Assembly: GCA_045596905.1 (NCBI GenBank)
Contig: JAZODG010000007.1
Coordinates: 1 to 64,000, forward strand
DNA length: 64,000 nucleotides
Reading direction: 5' to 3'
Source of the DNA: RGIG1681 sp045596905
Lineage (GTDB): Bacteria > Bacillota > Clostridia > Christensenellales > UBA1242
The translations under genes and the position numbers were made by a program. Shown in pieces: positions 16,710 through 23,766 of the stretch (its first letter is position 1; every line of letters starts with the position of its first letter). The notes below the pieces were generated by a model. The model saw nothing but the letters and a program-made list of their open reading frames with translations. It did no database searches and was not told where the DNA came from.

Positions 16710-17705
16710 ATGGTAAATTTCGAAGGTAAAGAAAAAAGAGAAGCTTCTATTAACGAATGTCTTAAAAAATATGGTATTAAAGATTTGGAAGAAGCTAGAC
16801 AAATTTGTTTAGATGCAGGTATTGACGTTGAATCAATCGTTAAAGGCATTCAACCAATCTGCTTTGAAAATGCTGTTTGGGCATACACACTTGGCACTGC
16901 CCTTGCAATCAAACAAAACGTTCCAACAGCTGAAGAAGCTGGAAAATGGATCGGCGTTGGTCTTCAAGCATTCTGCGTTCCTGGTTCAGTTGCTGACCAC
17001 AGAAAAGTTGGTCTTGGCCACGGAAACCTTGCATCAATGCTTCTTAATGAAAAAACAAAATGTTTCTGCTTCCTTGCAGGACATGAAAGCTTTGCAGCTG
17101 CTGAAGGTGCAATTGGTATTGCAACAACAGCAAACAAAGTTAGAAAAGAACCACTTCAAGTAATCTTGAACGGTCTTGGAAAAGACGCTGCATACATCAT
17201 TTCAAGAATCAATGGTTTCACATATTGCAGAACAGAATATGACTATGCAAAAGCTGAACTTAACGTTGTTGAAACAAGAGCATTCTCTGACGGTCCAAGA
17301 AGCAAAGTTCGTTGCTATGGCGCAGATGACGTAAATGAAGGCGTTGCAATCATGGAACACGAAAATGTTGACGTTTCTATCACAGGAAACTCAACCAACC
17401 CAACCCGTTTCCAACACCCTGTTGCAGGAACATACAAAAAGCTCTGCACAGAAAAAGGAAAAGAATACTTCTCAGTTGCATCTGGTGGTGGCACAGGAAG
17501 AACACTTCACCCAGACAACATGGCAGCAGGTCCTGCAAGCTATGGTATGACTGATACTATGGGAAGAATGCACTCTGATGCTCAATTTGCAGGTTCTTCA
17601 TCAGTTCCAGCACACGTTGACATGATGGGTCTTATTGGTATGGGTAACAACCCAATGGTAGGTGCATCTGTTGCTCTTGCTGTTGCAGTTGGCTCAAGAA
17701 AATAA
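16710..17705 (+). CDS. GGGtGRT family protein
   Basis: The 331-residue protein carries SGGGTGRTLHPDN near residue 260, the motif that names this family, together with long glycine- and alanine-rich conserved stretches (GSVADHRKVGLGHGNLASML, HESFAAAEGAIGIA, ENVDVSITGNSTNPTRFQHP). The biochemical role is not established to my knowledge. The tight pairing with an IscU-like gene, three bases upstream, links it to iron-sulfur metabolism by context. AAAGGAG precedes the ATG. A strong terminator closes the two-gene unit. The name is secure and the function is not. Confidence 0.9.
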   Translation: MVNFEGKEKREASINECLKKYGIKDLEEARQICLDAGIDVESIVKGIQPICFENAVWAYTLGTALAIKQNVPTAEEAGKWIGVGLQAFCVPGSVADHRKVGLGHGNLASMLLNEKTKCFCFLAGHESFAAAEGAIGIATTANKVRKEPLQVILNGLGKDAAYIISRINGFTYCRTEYDYAKAELNVVETRAFSDGPRSKVRCYGADDVNEGVAIMEHENVDVSITGNSTNPTRFQHPVAGTYKKLCTEKGKEYFSVASGGGTGRTLHPDNMAAGPASYGMTDTMGRMHSDAQFAGSSSVPAHVDMMGLIGMGNNPMVGASVALAVAVGSRK

Positions 17706-17714
17706 TAAACAAAA

Positions 17715-17746
17715 TAAAAAGACTTCAAACTGAAGTCTTTTTTTAT
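17715..17746 (+). terminator. Terminator of the Fe-S scaffold/GGGtGRT unit
   Basis: AAAAAGACTTCA-AAC-TGAAGTCTTTTTTT just after the stop. It can also act on the converging minus-strand gene. Confidence 0.88.
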
Positions 17747-17754
17747 TGCAAAAA

Positions 17755-18561
17755 TTATAAAACAACAAAGAACAAAAGCCCAAGCATTCCAAGAATTGAA
17801 AGTCCAACAAGTCCAGTAAACAAACGAACTATCCAAAGCTCTCTAATCGCCTTTTTTGATGCACAGCAGAGCTGACCTATTGAAAACAATCTTTCAATAT
17901 ATGTGAAGTTCACTTTAATAATTGGAGTTGTATGTGGTGAGAAATAATAACCTTTTGCTTTAATCAAATAATCACACATGATAATCTTGCAAGCTAAGTT
18001 CCAAGTTGGACATGGCGCATTGCAAGTATATTTGCAAATGGTTTTAGAGCAACAACCAGTGGTTCTTCCATCATTAAGTTCACGGTGTTTTGTGCATTTG
18101 TTATCTCTAAAGTCACACATGTTATTCATTGAGTTTTCCATATCAAGATAATCTGCTGCATATTTGTATGTTGCACCAACTCTTTTAAATATTCCAAAGT
18201 TAAATCTCACGTTTAACATTGAAGCTAACATAAAATCATTGTTATTGATTTTTTTATCAAGGTTTTCAACATAAAATTTTCTACTAAAATTGATATGTTT
18301 TCTTCTTAAAAGTTTCACAATTTTGATGCAGAGTTTATAAAGTGCAATCATATTTTTGCAGTTTGCTTTTTGAAGCTCATAACTTCCCTTTTTTCCGCCT
18401 TCTGTGTAGAGTTTATTGTAGATTCCAAGGGCATTTGCATCAATCTCAAAAGCCTGAATTTCTGCAACATTTTGCTTGATTTTCTTATAACAATCTTTTT
18501 CAAGATTGATGACGGTATATTTCAAAGATTCATCTTCTTTTTTATGTATTTCAAAGTTCAT
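17755..18561 (-). CDS. Cysteine-rich protein with a C-terminal membrane helix, unknown function
   Basis: No family is recognised with confidence. The 268-residue product has a helical, lysine-rich N-terminal half (DCYKKIKQNVAEIQAF). A central cysteine cluster of about ten cysteines follows at roughly 145-200 (CDFRDNKC, GCCSKTICKYTCNAPCP, ACKIIMC). Then comes a YYFSPHTTPIIK stretch, and a C-terminal hydrophobic segment (GLVGLSILGMLGLLFFVVL). Cysteine spacing suggests metal or Fe-S binding, but no motif settles this. I prefer the ATG at 18561, with GGAG seven bases upstream, over an in-frame TTG at 18573. It follows the Rsm22-like gene by 12 bases. Confidence 0.7.
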   Translation of the reverse strand: MNFEIHKKEDESLKYTVINLEKDCYKKIKQNVAEIQAFEIDANALGIYNKLYTEGGKKGSYELQKANCKNMIALYKLCIKIVKLLRRKHINFSRKFYVENLDKKINNNDFMLASMLNVRFNFGIFKRVGATYKYAADYLDMENSMNNMCDFRDNKCTKHRELNDGRTTGCCSKTICKYTCNAPCPTWNLACKIIMCDYLIKAKGYYFSPHTTPIIKVNFTYIERLFSIGQLCCASKKAIRELWIVRLFTGLVGLSILGMLGLLFFVVL

Positions 18562-18573
18562 TTGTATCTCCAA

Positions 18574-19530
18574 CTATTCACTAATTTCACTCAAATCAAT
18601 AAGCTCATTAATCTTCACTTTCTTTGATTTTTTGTATAATTGTTTATGTTTTTTTGTAACTTTTATATCTGCCACACCATTTTTATCACAAACCTTAAGC
18701 TCAGTCACATTTGTTTTTATAACAGGTCTGCGAATAACCCTTGCAGTATTTGGCTTTATATCCTTTTTTGATAAAAGCAAATAGAAATATTTTTCATCTT
18801 CATATGGCAGTGACCCGTCTTTTGACATTTTCAAAAGCGCAGACCTTTCAACCCTTGCATAAAACTGGCAATAATCATTTTTAAGCCCACATTTTTCACT
18901 CATGCAAGGCGCAACAATATTCCAGTCTTTTGATTCATTAACAAGTTTTTTTATTTTCAAAAAATTTTCATAAGTTCTTGGCGTGCCAGTGTCAATCAAA
19001 AGCACGTATTTTTCTGATGTTTCCATCATTTTCTGAACCGATTTTATTCTGCTCTCTTCATTCATTTCTGAAAGCACATAACTGGTCATAACAAGGTCAG
19101 CTTTTTTATTGAACTCATCTTTAACCAAATCAAATCTATTCACAGTCTTATCATCTGAAAGTTTCTTGAAAACGTCAATCATATTGACTTCTCTTTCAAA
19201 TAAATCAAACTCTGCATCTGAAAAAATATCCTTGATCGCAAAATATCCTGCACCCGTTCCACATCCAACATCAAAAATCGTTTTAACGTCTTCAATCAAA
19301 CCTTGTTCAACCAAAGAACTAACCAGTGTATAAACAACAGCATAAGTGCTTGGCATTCTTGATATCGCATACACTAGCCCATCAGCCTTTGAATCAATAA
19401 GTGACTTTCCACTCTCTTTTGTTGCCTTATATTTTTCAGTAAGTCCTTGTCTTGATGACACCAAAACTTGTTTATTGATATTAGAGTAAAGCATATTGAT
19501 TTTTTCTTGCAAATCTATCGGCAAAATCAT
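18574..19530 (-). CDS. Rsm22-family ribosomal small-subunit methyltransferase-like protein
   Basis: Rsm22/METTL17 proteins act on the small ribosomal subunit and have a class I methyltransferase fold. The 318 residues contain motif I TIFDVGCGTGAGYFAI near 85-100, TSYVLSEMNEE (motif IV region), LIDTGTPRTYENF, and the family's cysteine-bearing segment CMSEKCGLKNDYCQFYARV near 215. The usual consensus there is CPHxxxCP...CHFxQRV; the histidine is missing here but the cysteines remain. The C-terminus is lysine-rich. AGGAG precedes the ATG and overlaps the edge of repeat copy C. It belongs to a minus-strand run of RNA-modification genes. Confidence 0.85.
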   Translation of the reverse strand: MILPIDLQEKINMLYSNINKQVLVSSRQGLTEKYKATKESGKSLIDSKADGLVYAISRMPSTYAVVYTLVSSLVEQGLIEDVKTIFDVGCGTGAGYFAIKDIFSDAEFDLFEREVNMIDVFKKLSDDKTVNRFDLVKDEFNKKADLVMTSYVLSEMNEESRIKSVQKMMETSEKYVLLIDTGTPRTYENFLKIKKLVNESKDWNIVAPCMSEKCGLKNDYCQFYARVERSALLKMSKDGSLPYEDEKYFYLLLSKKDIKPNTARVIRRPVIKTNVTELKVCDKNGVADIKVTKKHKQLYKKSKKVKINELIDLSEISE

Positions 19531-19540
19531 ATATTCTCCT

Positions 19541-19586
19541 GTATTATGTCAAACATAACACCTTATTTTATCAACATTTACAAAAC
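19541..19586. repeat. Intergenic palindromic repeat, copy C
   Basis: GTATTATGT-CAA-ACATAACACC is followed by TTATTTTATCAACATTTACA, the inverted form of the side tag. It lies between the RluA-like gene end and the Rsm22-like gene start and touches the latter's ribosome site. The tag orientation is opposite to copies A, B, E and F. Confidence 0.75.
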
Positions 19587-19597
19587 ATTTTCAAAAA

Positions 19598-20308
19598 TTA
19601 GTCATCAACATTTGTTTTGAGTGAAAGATGCTTTTCAATGTTAAACTCATTCCATGCAGCAAGTGTTTCTGGTGGATAAACTCTAAAGATTAACTTTTGT
19701 TTTGATACTGGGTGTGAGAATGAAAGTTCACTAGCAAACAAGTTAAGCATAACCTTTGGCATTTTTTCGCCACCATACTTTTGGTCACCGAAAACAGGAC
19801 ACTTAATGCTTTGCATTTGAACTCTAATTTGATGTCCCCTGCCTGAATACAACTTAACTCTAAGCAAACTATGGTCTGTTTCGCTGTTGTACTCCAAAAC
19901 TTCATAATCAAGCTCTGCTCTCTTTGCACCATTTGTGGTTTGTGGAACAATCTTTACAACATTGTTTCTTTCATCTTTTTTAAGATAACTAACAATCTTG
20001 CCTTTTGTTTCTCTTGGTCTTCCACAAACAATTGTTAAGTATTTCTTATCAAAATCGCCGTCACGAAGTTGTTCAGAAAGTCTTGCAGCTGCCTTGCTGG
20101 TTTTTGCATAAACAATCGCACCACCTGTTGGTCTATCAAGTCTATGAATCAAGCCAACATAAGCTTCGCCTGGTTTGTTATATTTTTCTTTAATATATTC
20201 CTTAACCATTGTGAGCAAGTCTTTGTCACCTGTTTTGTCAGGTTGACTGCCAACACCTTGTGGTTTATTCACAACAATAATATGATTATCTTCGTATAGT
20301 ATTTCCAT
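19598..20308 (-). CDS. RluA-family pseudouridine synthase
   Basis: Converts specific uridines in rRNA or tRNA to pseudouridine. The 236 residues start directly with MEILYEDNHIIVVNKPQGV, so there is no S4 RNA-binding domain. The catalytic motif HRLDRPTGG near residue 57 holds the nucleophilic aspartate, and LYSGRGHQIRVQM is the other conserved motif. The ATG at 20308 has GGAG seven bases upstream and follows the methyltransferase stop by two bases. An in-frame upstream start at 20377 would overlap that gene. The exact target base cannot be told from sequence. Repeat copy C follows the gene. Confidence 0.9.
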   Translation of the reverse strand: MEILYEDNHIIVVNKPQGVGSQPDKTGDKDLLTMVKEYIKEKYNKPGEAYVGLIHRLDRPTGGAIVYAKTSKAAARLSEQLRDGDFDKKYLTIVCGRPRETKGKIVSYLKKDERNNVVKIVPQTTNGAKRAELDYEVLEYNSETDHSLLRVKLYSGRGHQIRVQMQSIKCPVFGDQKYGGEKMPKVMLNLFASELSFSHPVSKQKLIFRVYPPETLAAWNEFNIEKHLSLKTNVDD

Positions 20309-20310
20309 TT

Positions 20311-21171
20311 TTATTCTCCAATAAATATTCCACTGGTTCCACAAGGCAAACAAATACCTTCTTCTGTTGGCAAGCATAGTTCATATGCCTCAACACTGCC
20401 TTTATGGTCTGAAAGTGTTAATTTTAATATATTTTCCAAAACTGTAGCTCCAAGCCCTGTTGTATAGCTGTTTATAAGCACAAAAAGTGGCTTGTCAGAC
20501 AACACTTGGCTGCAAAGCTTAACAAAATCATAGAGATTGTCTTCAAGCTTCCAAACTTCACCATTTGAGCCCCTGCCATAACTTGGTGGGTCCATAATGA
20601 TTGCGTCATACTTGTGACCACGTTTGATTTCTCTGTTAACAAACTTTGTGCAGTCATCAACAATATATCTTACATGAGCATTTTCAAGCCCTGAAAGTCT
20701 AACGTTTTCCTTGCATCTATCAACCATGTTTTTTGCAGCATCAACGTGACAAACACTTGCACCTGCTGATGCACAAGCAACGGTTGCGCCACCAGTGTAG
20801 CCAAACAAATTTAAAACATTAATTTCTCTTCCAGCACCCTTGATAAGCTCAATCATTCTGTCCCAGTTATAAGCCTGTTCTGGAAACAAACCCGTGTGCT
20901 TAAAGCCCATTGTTTTAAGTGAAAACTTAAGGTTTTTGTATGACAATGTCCATTCTTCAGGAGTCTTTTTTAAAAATTCCCACGCACCACCACCAGTTTC
21001 ACTTCTGTGATACCATGCGTTCAATCCTTTATATTTTGAAAGGTTTGACTTTGAATGCCAAATAACTTGTGGGTCTGGACGAAGCAAAATTACACCATTC
21101 CAGCTTTCAAGTTTCTCACCATCACCTGTCGCAATAACTTTATAATCTTTCCAATTTTCTGCTACTTTCAT
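20311..21171 (-). CDS. Class I SAM-dependent RNA methyltransferase (RlmI/RlmK-like)
   Basis: The 286-residue enzyme has motif I VLNLFGYTGGATVACASAGA (about 141-160), acidic motif II HVDAAKNMVDRCKEN, and a motif IV IIMDPPSYGRG typical of rRNA cytosine methyltransferases of the RlmI type. It lacks an N-terminal PUA domain, so it corresponds to the shorter PF10672-like group. Conserved TGLFPEQAYNWD precedes the domain. It starts after AAGGA, ten bases beyond the CBS gene, and is followed two bases later by the RluA-like synthase. The run of RNA-modifying enzymes suggests a shared transcript. The substrate base is inferred. Confidence 0.88.
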   Translation of the reverse strand: MKVAENWKDYKVIATGDGEKLESWNGVILLRPDPQVIWHSKSNLSKYKGLNAWYHRSETGGGAWEFLKKTPEEWTLSYKNLKFSLKTMGFKHTGLFPEQAYNWDRMIELIKGAGREINVLNLFGYTGGATVACASAGASVCHVDAAKNMVDRCKENVRLSGLENAHVRYIVDDCTKFVNREIKRGHKYDAIIMDPPSYGRGSNGEVWKLEDNLYDFVKLCSQVLSDKPLFVLINSYTTGLGATVLENILKLTLSDHKGSVEAYELCLPTEEGICLPCGTSGIFIGE

Positions 21172-21181
21172 AATTCCTTCT

Positions 21182-21901
21182 TTAATAGTTGTCTAACACA
21201 CTATTCAAATCAATAAGGTCTGCACTAACAACAATAACTTCTGCAGGTTCTGTATAGTTTCCGTTTTCAGTTAAAATTACACTAGATAACTTTCTGTTTT
21301 GTTGGAACATATACAACAAATTTTCAACAGTAATTGATTTTGGTGCAACTTCATAGTGATTTGTTTCATTAAAAATATCCAAACACTGAGCAACTGGCTC
21401 ATTTATAGCGTCGTCAATGTCTTTGTTTTGGTCAATAAACTTTCCAATGCCGTCAACAATCATCTTTCTATTGATAACACCAACAATGGTTCCAGAAATA
21501 TAAACAGGAACAACTGAATATCCTGATTGTTTCATTTCATAAATAACCTTTTTAAGCGGTGTTTCGCCTGATGCTGAAAAGACAGACCTGTGTCTTAAGC
21601 AGTCAACAACTCTTGGTGGAGTGTTTATTATTCTTGCGATTTTTTCAAGCTTTTCAACAACTTCCAAGTTTGGTTCTGCGATGATTTCATCATTGCTTCT
21701 ATGAACAATCGCGTTTCTGAGTCTGCCATAGTCAATAAGATCTTCTTCAAACTTTGAAACAACCGTGTTAACATTTGCAACTTTTCGAATCATGTCTGAA
21801 AAAGTTAATGTTCTTTTAATTGAATAAATTTCACGAAGACCCTGATCTAGCCTGTTATACGCCATAATGAATCTTGAAGCATTAACATTTTGTTCTCCCA
21901 T
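21182..21901 (-). CDS. CBS-domain protein
   Basis: The 239-residue protein has a helical N-terminal half (NRLDQGLREIYSIKRT, DLIDYGRLRNAIVH) followed by a CBS pair (about 105-239). Signs are VIYEMKQSGYSVVPVYISGTIVGVI and a second half with YMFQQNRKLSSVILTENG. CBS pairs bind adenosine nucleotides and act as sensors in many proteins; the ligand and partner here are unknown. LRNAIVHRS in the N-terminal half resembles motifs of HEPN-type helical domains, but I do not press this. I chose the ATG at 21901, with AGGAG five bases upstream, over the GTG at 21907. It heads the RNA-modification run. Confidence 0.82.
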   Translation of the reverse strand: MGEQNVNASRFIMAYNRLDQGLREIYSIKRTLTFSDMIRKVANVNTVVSKFEEDLIDYGRLRNAIVHRSNDEIIAEPNLEVVEKLEKIARIINTPPRVVDCLRHRSVFSASGETPLKKVIYEMKQSGYSVVPVYISGTIVGVINRKMIVDGIGKFIDQNKDIDDAINEPVAQCLDIFNETNHYEVAPKSITVENLLYMFQQNRKLSSVILTENGNYTEPAEVIVVSADLIDLNSVLDNY

Positions 21902-21919
21902 ATGCACTCCTACAAATTT

Positions 21920-21948
21920 ATCATAACAAAATTTTACTAATTAGTCAA
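21920..21948 (-). promoter_or_regulatory. Promoter of the CBS/RNA-modification run
   Basis: Minus-strand TTGACT (21948-21943), 17-base spacer, TATGAT (21925-21920), 19 bases before the start. Confidence 0.7.
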
Positions 21949-22020
21949 AATATTTGCTTGATAAATTGCCATAATTTGGGCATATAGAAAGATTTAGACA
22001 AATCGTGGCAATATTTTCAC

Positions 22021-22048
22021 TTGACTATTTGCTCAAATTTGATATAAT
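22021..22048 (+). promoter_or_regulatory. SRP RNA promoter
   Basis: TTGACT at 22021-22026, 16-base spacer, TATAAT at 22043-22048, ending six bases before the RNA's closing stem. Confidence 0.78.
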
Positions 22049-22054
22049 ATCCAT

Positions 22055-22325
22055 ATGCTATGCTAGTTGGGGAGCTAGTAGTGCCCTGTAACCTGAGATC
22101 TACTATAGCAGGAACGAACGCACATCTAGGGATATGGTATGGAAGGTCTGCACCAAGCAAGTGGTGTTGATAACAAGGTCTTGAACAACAAAAATCCATG
22201 AACCGTGTCAGAGCCTGACCGCAGCAGCACTAAGTGGAATCTTTTGTGTGCTTTAAGGTAGCTTTGAAGTAGCTAACTACTTGGTTTCCGCTTCGGTATC
22301 GTATTTCGAAATGTGTGCATAGCAT
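22055..22325 (+). ncRNA. ffs: Signal recognition particle RNA, long Bacillus type
   Basis: This RNA pairs with Ffh to target nascent membrane proteins. About 271 bases, the size of B. subtilis scRNA. The ends pair perfectly: ATGCTATGC (22055-22063) with GCATAGCAT (22317-22325). Near the 5' end GTGCCCTGTAACC and CTATAGCAGG match the conserved Alu-domain region. The S domain contains CCGTGTCAG (22203-22211) and GCAGCAGCACTAAG (22221-22234), flanking the Ffh-binding loop. The apical loop (AGCCTGACCGC) differs from the common GTCCTGACGGA form. A strong terminator follows. Confidence 0.93.
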
Positions 22326-22339
22326 TTATGAAAAAAACA

Positions 22340-22372
22340 AAAGTCAAGGAGACACCTCCTTGACTTTTTTAT
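22340..22372 (+). terminator. SRP RNA terminator
   Basis: AAAAGTCAAGGAG-ACAC-CTCCTTGACTTTTTT, a 13-base perfect stem with a T tract. It overlaps the stop codon of the converging 103-residue gene. Confidence 0.92.
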
Positions 22373-22683
22373 TATCCAGTAGGTTCCAAAACGCTTGCTT
22401 CTTGAAGCGAATCTTCCCCCTTATCATTTTCTTCATACTGTGCAATTGCCCTATCAATAATACGGATATTATTTTTAATGTCGATAAAAATTTTAAGCAA
22501 GTAATTATGCCATACAGCATCTTGCTCAGTGAGTGGTGCACTTCCATCACTTAAATCCTGTTCTAGCGCAATATTTATAATACTTTGGGCCTGTTCAAGT
22601 TGTCGTTCAATATTGTTTTTATAATCTAGCAAATTTGCGCGTGACCTTTTTAGGTCAAATAGCATTGAATCTGCTTCTCTCAT
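22372..22683 (-). CDS. Small helical protein of unknown function
   Basis: 103 residues, not recognised. It is almost entirely helical and charged (FDLKRSRANLLDYKNNIERQ, LLKIFIDIKNNIRIIDRAI), with a central acidic loop (DLSDGSAPLTEQ) and a C-terminal tail. No membrane helix or cysteine motif is present. The ATG is preceded by GGGAG at a normal distance and by a consensus promoter, so expression is likely. It stands alone between the converging SRP RNA and spo0A. Confidence 0.72.
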   Translation of the reverse strand: MREADSMLFDLKRSRANLLDYKNNIERQLEQAQSIINIALEQDLSDGSAPLTEQDAVWHNYLLKIFIDIKNNIRIIDRAIAQYEENDKGEDSLQEASVLEPTG

Positions 22684-22710
22684 ATTAAACTCCCTTTTTG
22701 TATTACCCGA

Positions 22711-22739
22711 ATATTATCATTTAAAAACTATCCTGTCAA
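22711..22739 (-). promoter_or_regulatory. Promoter of the 103-residue gene
   Basis: Minus-strand TTGACA (22739-22734), 17-base spacer, TAATAT (22716-22711), 27 bases before the start. Confidence 0.72.
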
Positions 22740-22808
22740 TACAGAACTTTGAAAATTTAGGCATTTTGCACGAAATAATCTTTCTGATTTCATAACTTTT
22801 TTTCAAAT

Positions 22809-22840
22809 TAAAAAATATCACAAATGTGATATTTTTTAAA
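22809..22840 (-). terminator. spo0A terminator
   Basis: AAAAATATCACA with TGTGATATTTTTT, a near-perfect palindrome just beyond the spo0A stop, T-rich on both strands. Confidence 0.75.
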
Positions 22841-22848
22841 TATATATA

Positions 22849-23604
22849 TTATACATCTAATAACATTTTGTCAGCGACTAATGCAATAAACTCCCCATTG
22901 GTTGGTTTCTCATTATTTGAATAAACAGTAAGCCCGAATATGCTGTTTATGTTTTCAATTTTTCCCCTGTTCCAAGCAACTTCAATTGCATGCCTGATTG
23001 CCCTTTCAACCTTTGAAGCAGAAGTATCAAACTTTTCTGCAATTGAAGGATATAGCCTTTTTGTGATTGAATTGATTATATCCGGGTTTTCCATTGAAAG
23101 CTTAATTGCTTCTCTTAAGAACTGATAACCCTTTATATGCGCTGGGATTCCAACAGTGATAAAAATATTTGTGATCTTTTCTTCAATTTCCTTGTCAAAA
23201 TCACCCCTAGAAGACTCTTTTTGAGAAGATTCGTCATTTAATATGTCATTAATTCTTTTTTGCAAAATATCATAGCTTATTGGCTTTAACATGTAATAGC
23301 TTACACCAAAATTTGTTGCCTTTTTAATAAACACATCACTTGCAAGTGCCGAAACAACAATAATTTTTGTGTTTTTGCTGGTTTCCTTTATTCTCTCAAT
23401 AACTTCAAAACCATCAATTTCCGGTAAAACCAAATCGATGATGGCAAGGTCAAAGCTTTGATTTTCAAGTTTTTCAATCGCTTCTTTCCCATTTTTTACA
23501 ATTACGGTATTAAATTCATTTTTTTCATTGGTAAGTTTTTCAGAAATGAGCCTTGACTCTTCTGCATTTTCATTAGCAATAAGTATATTTTTGCTATTTT
23601 CCAT
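22849..23604 (-). CDS. spo0A: Sporulation response regulator Spo0A
   Basis: Spo0A is the master regulator of entry into sporulation in Firmicutes. The 251 residues comprise a receiver domain (1-125), with the phospho-accepting aspartate at position 57 (AIIDLVLPE) and lysine in LKPISY, and the Spo0A effector domain. The effector includes GIPAHIKGYQFLREAI, ITKRLYPSIAEKF and the DNA-recognition helix SKVERAIRHAIEVAWNRG, closely matching Bacillus. The acidic pair that binds Mg2+ at the receiver N-terminus (normally ADDN) reads ANEN. I chose the ATG at 23604 (MENSKN), with AAGGAAG upstream, rather than an in-frame start at 23658. It is monocistronic. Confidence 0.96.
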   Translation of the reverse strand: MENSKNILIANENAEESRLISEKLTNEKNEFNTVIVKNGKEAIEKLENQSFDLAIIDLVLPEIDGFEVIERIKETSKNTKIIVVSALASDVFIKKATNFGVSYYMLKPISYDILQKRINDILNDESSQKESSRGDFDKEIEEKITNIFITVGIPAHIKGYQFLREAIKLSMENPDIINSITKRLYPSIAEKFDTSASKVERAIRHAIEVAWNRGKIENINSIFGLTVYSNNEKPTNGEFIALVADKMLLDV

Positions 23605-23738
23605 AAAAACTTCCTTAAATTTTATTTTTTTCGAGCAAATAAATTTTATCATAGGCACATAAAATATAAAAAAGATTATTGATTTGATTCTGAGCGAAAA
23701 ATATTCTATTTTTTAGATTTTTGTCAAAATTTGTCAAA

Positions 23739-23766
23739 ACAAAAAGACCCAGCATTGGGTCTTTGT
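23739..23766 (-). terminator. Terminator of the GNAT/zinc-ribbon gene
   Basis: AAAGACCCA-ATGC-TGGGTCTTTTTG on the minus strand, directly after the stop codon. Confidence 0.82.

Noticed and set aside
22017..22325. Coding ORF in the SRP RNA region
   Set aside because: Short open frames there overlap the paired ends and conserved loops of the SRP RNA and have no ribosome site.
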